Part shown: one piece after another, positions 4,915 to 9,203 of the stretch
Layout of the letters: the number at the start of each line of letters is the position of its first letter
Position numbering within the stretch: position 1 is the first letter of the stretch
Source: Rubrobacter sp.
GTDB lineage: Bacteria; Actinomycetota; Rubrobacteria; Rubrobacterales; Rubrobacteraceae
Assembly (NCBI GenBank): GCA_016781885.1
Contig: JADDPM010000088.1
Coordinates: forward strand, 1-9,203
Direction: 5' to 3'
DNA length: 9,203 nt
Position numbers and translations under genes: made by a program
Notes under the pieces: generated by a model
What the model saw: only the letters and a program-made list of their open reading frames with translations
Told to the model about the DNA's origin: nothing
Databases searched by the model: none

Positions 4915-7161
4915 ACGTTCGTAGGACGGGGCGAGCGGCGTGCCGTCGCGGGAGACCCGGCGCACGTCGTAGACGTCGGGGATCGACCGGATCTTGCGTA
5001 TGACCTCCTCCACGTGCGGGACGCTCGCCGCCTTGAAAGCGAACCGGCTCAGCGCCGTCCTATCCTCGATGGTGTCAACCCGGGCCGAGAGTATGTTGAC
5101 CCCCGTGTCCGAGATGGTCGAAGTCACGTCCTTCAAGAGGTGCATCCGGTCAAGCGCCTCCACGAGGATCTCCACGGTGAACAGCCTCCCCATCCCATGC
5201 GCCCACTCGACCTCGACGAACCGCTCGGGGTCGCGGCTCTTGAGGGCGCGGGCGTTCACACAGCCCGCCGAATGGATCACGACGCCGCGTCCCAGAGATA
5301 CGTAGCCCACGATATCGTCGCCGGGGAGCGGGCTGCAGCAGCGGGCCAGGCGCGTGAGGATGCCGCTCGAACCGACCACCCGCACGCCCGTCTCCGAGTC
5401 AGTCGCGTCGGCGTCTGGGAGCGGCAGGGGAACGAGCGCCGGGCTCTGGGAGCCACCGTTGCTCCCTTCCTCCGGCTCCTCCTTCGGCTGGACCTTCTCG
5501 ACGATTCGGTGAGCGACGTTGTCGGCGGAGACGGCCCCGAGGCCCACGGCGGCGAGCATGTCGTCGGGGGTCGGGTAGTTGGTGCTGTCGGCGACCTCCT
5601 CCCAGACGCCCGAGGGCACCTTCTCGATGCGCTGCTTCTTGAGGAGGGTCGCGACCTTTTCGCGGCCCAGAGAGAGGTTGTCCTCCCAGTCGGCCTTGTT
5701 GAAGAACTGCCGGATCTTGTTGCGGGCGCGACCGCTCTGGACCACGGCGAGCCAGTCCCGGCTCGGCTTGGCGGCCTTGCCGGTGATGATCTCTACCCGG
5801 TCCCCGCTCAAGAGCTCGGAGTCGAGCGGTACGATACGCTCGTTGACCCGCGCGCCTATAGTGCGGTGTCCGACCTCGGTGTGGACGTGGTAGGCGAAGT
5901 CTATGGGCGTAGCTCCCGCGGGCAGACTCATCACATCGCCCTTCGGCGTGAAGACGTATACCTCATCGGCGACGAGCTCCCCCTTCAAAGACTCCATGAA
6001 GTCCGCCGCGTCGGTAGTCTCCTTCTGCCACTCCATCATGCTCTTCAGCCACGCGAGGCGGTCCACTTGGCTATCCTTCAGGCCGTGCTTGTACATCCAG
6101 TGGGCGGCGATACCGTACTCGGCAATGACGTCCATCTCGCGGGTGCGTATCTGAATCTCCAACAGCTTCCCCTCACCGGACATGACGGTCGTGTGGAGCG
6201 ACTGGTACATGTTGAACTTGGGCATCGCGACGTAGTCCTTAAAGCGCCCCGGAATCGGCTTCCAGGCCGAGTGGACCACGCCGAGAGCCCCGTAGCAGTC
6301 CCGGACGTTATCCACCACCACGCGGAGCCCTGCGAGGTCGTAGATCTCGTTGAACTCCTTGTTGCGACTAACCATCTTGTTGTAGATGGAGTAGAAGTGC
6401 TTGACTCGCCCCTTCACCTCGGCCTCCACCCCAGCCTCCTCGAGGTTCTTCTGTAACTCGGCGACCGTCCCGTTGATGAACGACTCCCGATCCGCCCTCC
6501 TCGCCGCCACTAACCGCTTTATCTCCTCGTAGCGCCTCGGGTGGAGCGTCGCGAAGGCGAGGTCCTCCAGCTCCCACTTCACCGAGTAGATACCGAGCCT
6601 GTGCGCCAAGGGCGCGTAGATCTCTAAGGTTTCAGTCGCCTTCTTTAGCTGGTTCTCGCGTTTGAGGTAGGCCAGCGTCCTCATATTGTGCAGCCGGTCG
6701 GCGAGCTTGATGATAATGACGCGCACGTCCCGGCTCATCGCGACGATCATCTTCCGCAGCGACTCCGCCTGCGCATCCTCCAGGTTCCCGGAGGGAAGCC
6801 TCTTGAGCTTGGTAACCCCGTCGACGATCTCCGCGACCTCTTCCCCGAACCTGGCTACGATCTCTTCCTTCCTGACGTTCGTATCCTCGAGGACGTCGTG
6901 CAGGAGCGCCGCGGCGATAGTCGTCGAATCGAGGTGCAGATCGGCGAGCACGTCCGCCGTCGCCAGCGGATGGTAGACGAAGGGCTCTCCGCTCTTGCGC
7001 ACCTGTCCTTTGTGGGCCGCGTGCGCCAGACCGTAAGCCTCGGCTATAAGCTCCTCGTCGGCCTCCGGGTTGTACGCGGCAACCTTTTTGAGGAGGGATG
7101 TGATCGTCACCTCCGGGACCGGCACCGCCTTCGGATACGCCTCTTCGCGCAGAATCTCCAT
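4912..7161 (-). CDS. rel: Bifunctional (p)ppGpp synthetase/hydrolase, long RelA/SpoT homologue
   Basis: This 749-aa ribosome-associated enzyme makes and degrades the starvation alarmone (p)ppGpp. The N-terminal HD hydrolase domain is intact (H64, H88-D89 in LLHDVLEDT, D154 in KLADRLHN), so it should be bifunctional, unlike hydrolase-dead RelA. The synthetase domain follows, with GLRVVV (278-283), RFKD (306-309, the RxKD type of bifunctional enzymes), YQSLHT (319-324), EIQIRT (335-340) and AAHW (352-355). The TGS domain spans about 397-462. The conserved-cysteine module has C608-C609 in ARCCSPLPGDD, H630 and C634, and an ACT domain closes the protein (about 658-735). A Glu/Gly/Ser/Pro-rich linker (558-590) is low-complexity and probably lineage-specific. 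ATG 7161 has no Shine-Dalgarno sequence but lies 7 nt past an extended -10 box, which fits a leaderless mRNA. rel is the first gene of the rel-MBL-hisS-sirtuin unit. Confidence 0.97.
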   Translation of the reverse strand: MEILREEAYPKAVPVPEVTITSLLKKVAAYNPEADEELIAEAYGLAHAAHKGQVRKSGEPFVYHPLATADVLADLHLDSTTIAAALLHDVLEDTNVRKEEIVARFGEEVAEIVDGVTKLKRLPSGNLEDAQAESLRKMIVAMSRDVRVIIIKLADRLHNMRTLAYLKRENQLKKATETLEIYAPLAHRLGIYSVKWELEDLAFATLHPRRYEEIKRLVAARRADRESFINGTVAELQKNLEEAGVEAEVKGRVKHFYSIYNKMVSRNKEFNEIYDLAGLRVVVDNVRDCYGALGVVHSAWKPIPGRFKDYVAMPKFNMYQSLHTTVMSGEGKLLEIQIRTREMDVIAEYGIAAHWMYKHGLKDSQVDRLAWLKSMMEWQKETTDAADFMESLKGELVADEVYVFTPKGDVMSLPAGATPIDFAYHVHTEVGHRTIGARVNERIVPLDSELLSGDRVEIITGKAAKPSRDWLAVVQSGRARNKIRQFFNKADWEDNLSLGREKVATLLKKQRIEKVPSGVWEEVADSTNYPTPDDMLAAVGLGAVSADNVAHRIVEKVQPKEEPEEGSNGGSQSPALVPLPLPDADATDSETGVRVVGSSGILTRLARCCSPLPGDDIVGYVSLGRGVVIHSAGCVNARALKSRDPERFVEVEWAHGMGRLFTVEILVEALDRMHLLKDVTSTISDTGVNILSARVDTIEDRTALSRFAFKAASVPHVEEVIRKIRSIPDVYDVRRVSRDGTPLAPSYER

Positions 7162-7167
7162 ACATAA

Positions 7168-7176
7168 AGTATACCA
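7168..7176 (-). promoter_or_regulatory. Extended -10 promoter of the rel unit, positioned for a leaderless transcript
   Basis: On the minus strand TGGTATACT combines an extended -10 TGn (7176-7174) with a one-mismatch -10 hexamer TATACT (7173-7168). No good -35 is seen at 16-18 nt, as expected of extended -10 promoters. The first base of the rel ATG (7161) is the seventh base after the hexamer, the usual position of a transcription start, and no ribosome binding site lies between. It would drive rel, the MBL gene, hisS and the sirtuin gene. Confidence 0.7.
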
Positions 7177-7264
7177 GTCAGCTGTCTGCTCTCGGCTTGG
7201 CTGCTACTGTGATCGGGGTGAGCAAAGCGCAGCGAGACCCGACGTGAGGCGGCCCGAAGCTGCG

Positions 7265-7432
7265 TTAGCCGTCCGCGGCATGATGCAATTTAGGAAGGGT
7301 GGCGGAATTGCCAGCGCGTAAGGGGACGACATGATCCTCCTGATTTGTCCGGGACTGGTCTCGACTTCGCGTGCCCCGGTTAGTCATGCTGATGAAACAA
7401 AACCAGGATACCGACCGGCAGGTACGATTCAT
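7265..7432 (-). CDS. Possible 55-aa small ORF or gene remnant downstream of the UbiB-type gene (uncertain)
   Basis: An ATG frame starts 15 nt after the UbiB-type stop and runs to TAA at 7267-7265. It is Arg/Ser-rich at first, then has a stretch QEDHVVPLRAGNS (31-43) that looks more protein-like than random. That stretch faintly recalls short reading frames that precede group II intron or reverse-transcriptase genes, but this is memory only and no such gene follows. There is no Shine-Dalgarno sequence. It may be a relic of an old insertion or a chance frame. Confidence 0.15.
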   Translation of the reverse strand: MNRTCRSVSWFCFISMTNRGTRSRDQSRTNQEDHVVPLRAGNSATLPKLHHAADG

Positions 7433-7447
7433 GGATCGCAAGCTCGT

Positions 7448-9133
7448 TCAAAGCCGGTTGGACCGGAAGATCACGACGAGCAACACCGTCGCCATCACGA
7501 GTGCGAGGGTGAAGCCGGCGAAGGCGACGACGGGGACGCCGAGGAGTGGGACCTGGGGACCGCCGGTGGCGAAGGCGCCCAACAGGGAGGAGCCTATGAA
7601 CAGGGCGCCGGTTACGACGGCGAAGACTAGACGGTTGGCTAGAACGTCCACCTCACCAGTCAGCTCGTCGAGGCCGCCGTGGCGGAACTTTACTTCGAGG
7701 GTGCCGTCTTCTAGCTCGGCGAGGAGTTGTCTTAGCTGTTCTGGATACTCTTCGAGATAGCGGGCGTACTCCAGAGTGCGTTCCTGGGACCTCTCTAGCA
7801 AAGCAGCGGGCTCGTAACGTTCGCGCAGGAGGCGGCGGGCGTAGGGGCGGGCTACCTCGTAGACGTTGATGGTAGGGTCTATTGAGCGGGAGAGACCCTC
7901 GGCGGTTACTAGAGCCTTGGTGAGGAGCGGGAAGACGGGGGGCATCGAGAGCCTGTAGCGCCTTGCCAGGGAGATCAACTCCCCCAGAGCCTGCCCGAGC
8001 GTGACCTCCCCAACCGAGAGCCCGGAGTACCTGTAGAGGAACTCCCGCAACTCCTGCACGAGCTCCCCCCGAACCTCGGTCGCGTAACGGACGCCCAGCC
8101 CTTCGAGGCCCCGCAGCGCCGCCGCCGCGTCGCGCTGTATGACGGCGATAAAGAGACGGCTCAGGGCCTCTATGTCGCCGCGACTCATAAAGCCGACCAT
8201 GCCGAAATCCAGGAGGGCGAGGTCGCCTTTGGGGGTGAGGATAAGGTTGCCGGGGTGGGGATCGCCGTGGAAGAAGCCGTCCTCGAAGGCCATCTTGAAG
8301 ATCGCCTCGGCCCCCATCGTCGCTACGCGCCGGCGTTCGGCCGGGGTCAGGAGGAGGGGTTGGATGTTGTGGAAGCGAGTCCCCTCGATGTATTCCATCG
8401 TGAGCACCCTGCGCGCGGAGAGGTCGGTGTGGATCTGCGGTATCTTGACCGGAGTACCCTCGAAGTTGGCAGCGAAGCGGCGAGCGTTACGGGCTTCGGC
8501 CTCGTAGTCGAGCTCGCGACGGATCACACCCTCGAACTCCGCGACGAGCTCGGTGACGTCTATAAAGATCCTGTCGCCGAACCTCGCGTCGAGTAACGAC
8601 GCGAAGTCCCGCATCAGCGCGAGGTCGGCCTCTACCCTCGACTGCGCCTCCGGCCGCTGCACCTTGACCGCCACAACGTCGCCCTCGTGCAGCCGCGCCC
8701 TGTAGACCTGCCCGATGCTCGCCGACCCGAGCGGGACCGGGTCGAACTCCGCGAACAACTTCCCGGCCGGCAGCCCGAGCTCTCCCTCGATCACCGCCCG
8801 CGCCGTCTCTAAAGGTATAGGCACCACCGTGTCCTGGAGCTTCTGCAACTCTACGAGTATCCCCTCGGGGATGATGTCCGAGCGGGTCGAGAGGAGCTGG
8901 CCGAACTTCACGAACGTCGGCCCCAGATCGTCGAGCGTCCGCCGGAGCCTGACGCCAAAGTTGGGGGCAAGAAGCTCCTCCAGCCCTCGCCTCTCACGTC
9001 TCCCCCGCCGGACGTCGAAGACGAAGCCGAACCCGTGACGGACCAGCACCCGTCCGATCTGGGAGAACCGCACGATGTTCTCCCGCCGCCCCCCTGAATA
9101 GGAGCCGGAGAGCCCGCCCGCGCTACCCTTCAA
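7448..9133 (-). CDS. UbiB/ABC1/AarF-family atypical kinase with two C-terminal membrane helices
   Basis: This 561-aa protein belongs to the UbiB family of protein-kinase-like ATPases, which support isoprenoid quinone or lipid metabolism at membranes. The family-specific KxGQ motif is KFGQ (76-79). The nucleotide loop is LGSASIGQVYRA (135-146), the ATP lysine is K157 in VAVKVQRP, and RRELDYEAEARN (205-216) is the conserved acidic helix. The catalytic loop HGDPHPGN (289-296) supplies D291 and N296, and DFG (309-311) binds metal. After a helical region come two hydrophobic segments (about 502-523 and 529-556) that anchor it in the membrane. Because actinobacteria use menaquinone, a menaquinone or lipid role is likelier than ubiquinone synthesis (inference). 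The TTG start is supported by GGGAGG 7 nt upstream. It is separated from rel by 286 nt and is probably a different transcription unit. Confidence 0.93.
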   Translation of the reverse strand: MKGSAGGLSGSYSGGRRENIVRFSQIGRVLVRHGFGFVFDVRRGRRERRGLEELLAPNFGVRLRRTLDDLGPTFVKFGQLLSTRSDIIPEGILVELQKLQDTVVPIPLETARAVIEGELGLPAGKLFAEFDPVPLGSASIGQVYRARLHEGDVVAVKVQRPEAQSRVEADLALMRDFASLLDARFGDRIFIDVTELVAEFEGVIRRELDYEAEARNARRFAANFEGTPVKIPQIHTDLSARRVLTMEYIEGTRFHNIQPLLLTPAERRRVATMGAEAIFKMAFEDGFFHGDPHPGNLILTPKGDLALLDFGMVGFMSRGDIEALSRLFIAVIQRDAAAALRGLEGLGVRYATEVRGELVQELREFLYRYSGLSVGEVTLGQALGELISLARRYRLSMPPVFPLLTKALVTAEGLSRSIDPTINVYEVARPYARRLLRERYEPAALLERSQERTLEYARYLEEYPEQLRQLLAELEDGTLEVKFRHGGLDELTGEVDVLANRLVFAVVTGALFIGSSLLGAFATGGPQVPLLGVPVVAFAGFTLALVMATVLLVVIFRSNRL

Positions 9134-9203
9134 CGGACTACCTCCCGGCCCGGTATGGCGTCCCCGCTACGCGCGTGGCGTCAGGCCCGGCGGGGGGTCC
9201 GGG
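9134..9203 (-). promoter_or_regulatory. 5' region of the UbiB-type gene with strong ribosome binding site
   Basis: GGGAGG (9146-9141) lies 7 nt before the TTG start and fixes it. No convincing -10/-35 pair is seen in the remaining 57 bases. At the edge CCCGG and CCGGG (9186-9203) can pair around an 8-nt G-rich loop, which might be part of a structure continuing outside the window. Confidence 0.55.

Larger units (their letters stand above)
7162..7447. other. 286-nt intergenic region between the UbiB-type gene and rel
   Basis: Apart from the rel promoter at its left end, I find no confident gene, tRNA or strong Rho-independent terminator here. Two weak inverted pairs are visible: CCGGG at 7349-7353 with CCCGG further on at 7375-7379 (about 21-nt loop), and an imperfect GGGT/ACCC pair near 7215-7240. 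Neither is followed by a T-run in a useful orientation. Base composition is less extreme than in the neighbouring genes. A 55-aa minus-strand frame crosses the region and is listed separately. Confidence 0.6.

Noticed and set aside
4852..6456. 534-codon open frame on the plus strand, antisense to rel
   Set aside because: High-GC antisense shadow. The minus strand has unmistakable Rel domains through the whole stretch, and the plus translation shows no family character.
7261..7275. GCGTTAGCC as a possible integron attC end
   Set aside because: It does not fit the GTTRRRY consensus, and no matching RYYYAAC partner or integrase is present.
7454..7466. CCGGT-TGG-ACCGG hairpin at the end of the UbiB-type gene as a terminator
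   Set aside because: Short stem within the last codons and no T-run after it on the minus strand. Likely chance in GC-rich coding sequence.

Overview
The window is GC-rich, and every gene I can support lies on the minus strand. Dense packing, 4-nt stop/start overlaps, frequent GTG and TTG starts and the gene set suggest a high-GC actinobacterium. A Rubrobacter-like lineage is my best guess, from the overall look of the proteins and the rel / MBL hydrolase / hisS order. No rRNA, tRNA, CRISPR array or insertion sequence is visible.

In the direction of transcription (right to left): a membrane-anchored UbiB/ABC1-family kinase (7448-9133) has a TTG start behind a strong ribosome binding site. 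A 286-nt gap follows (7162-7447). It contains no confident gene but ends in a clear extended -10 promoter placed so that the rel mRNA would start at its own ATG (leaderless). Then comes a compact four-gene unit: rel (bifunctional ppGpp synthetase/hydrolase), an MBL-fold hydrolase, hisS (histidyl-tRNA synthetase) and a SIRT5/CobB-type sirtuin. The rel stop codon lies in the ribosome binding site of the MBL gene. MBL/hisS and hisS/sirtuin each overlap by 4 nt (GTGA, TTGA).

After a 103-nt gap with a plausible promoter there is a 127-aa conserved-looking protein of unknown function, then a 189-nt gap with a possible 49-aa ORF. The window ends in a translationally coupled pair: a SAM-dependent methyltransferase and a family-2 glycosyltransferase, the latter cut by the left edge.

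The core unit joins amino-acid starvation signalling (Rel), a tRNA synthetase whose failure triggers that signal (HisRS), and an NAD-dependent protein deacylase that links acylation to metabolic state. rel-MBL-hisS synteny is known from other Gram-positive bacteria, including mycobacteria. The sirtuin as fourth gene, where aspS often sits in Firmicutes, is the most distinctive part. I see no clear sign of a wholly new multi-gene system. The best leads are the sirtuin's place and its incomplete zinc-cysteine set, the leaderless rel promoter, the unidentified 127-aa protein, and the glycosyltransferase with Asn at the expected catalytic-base position.
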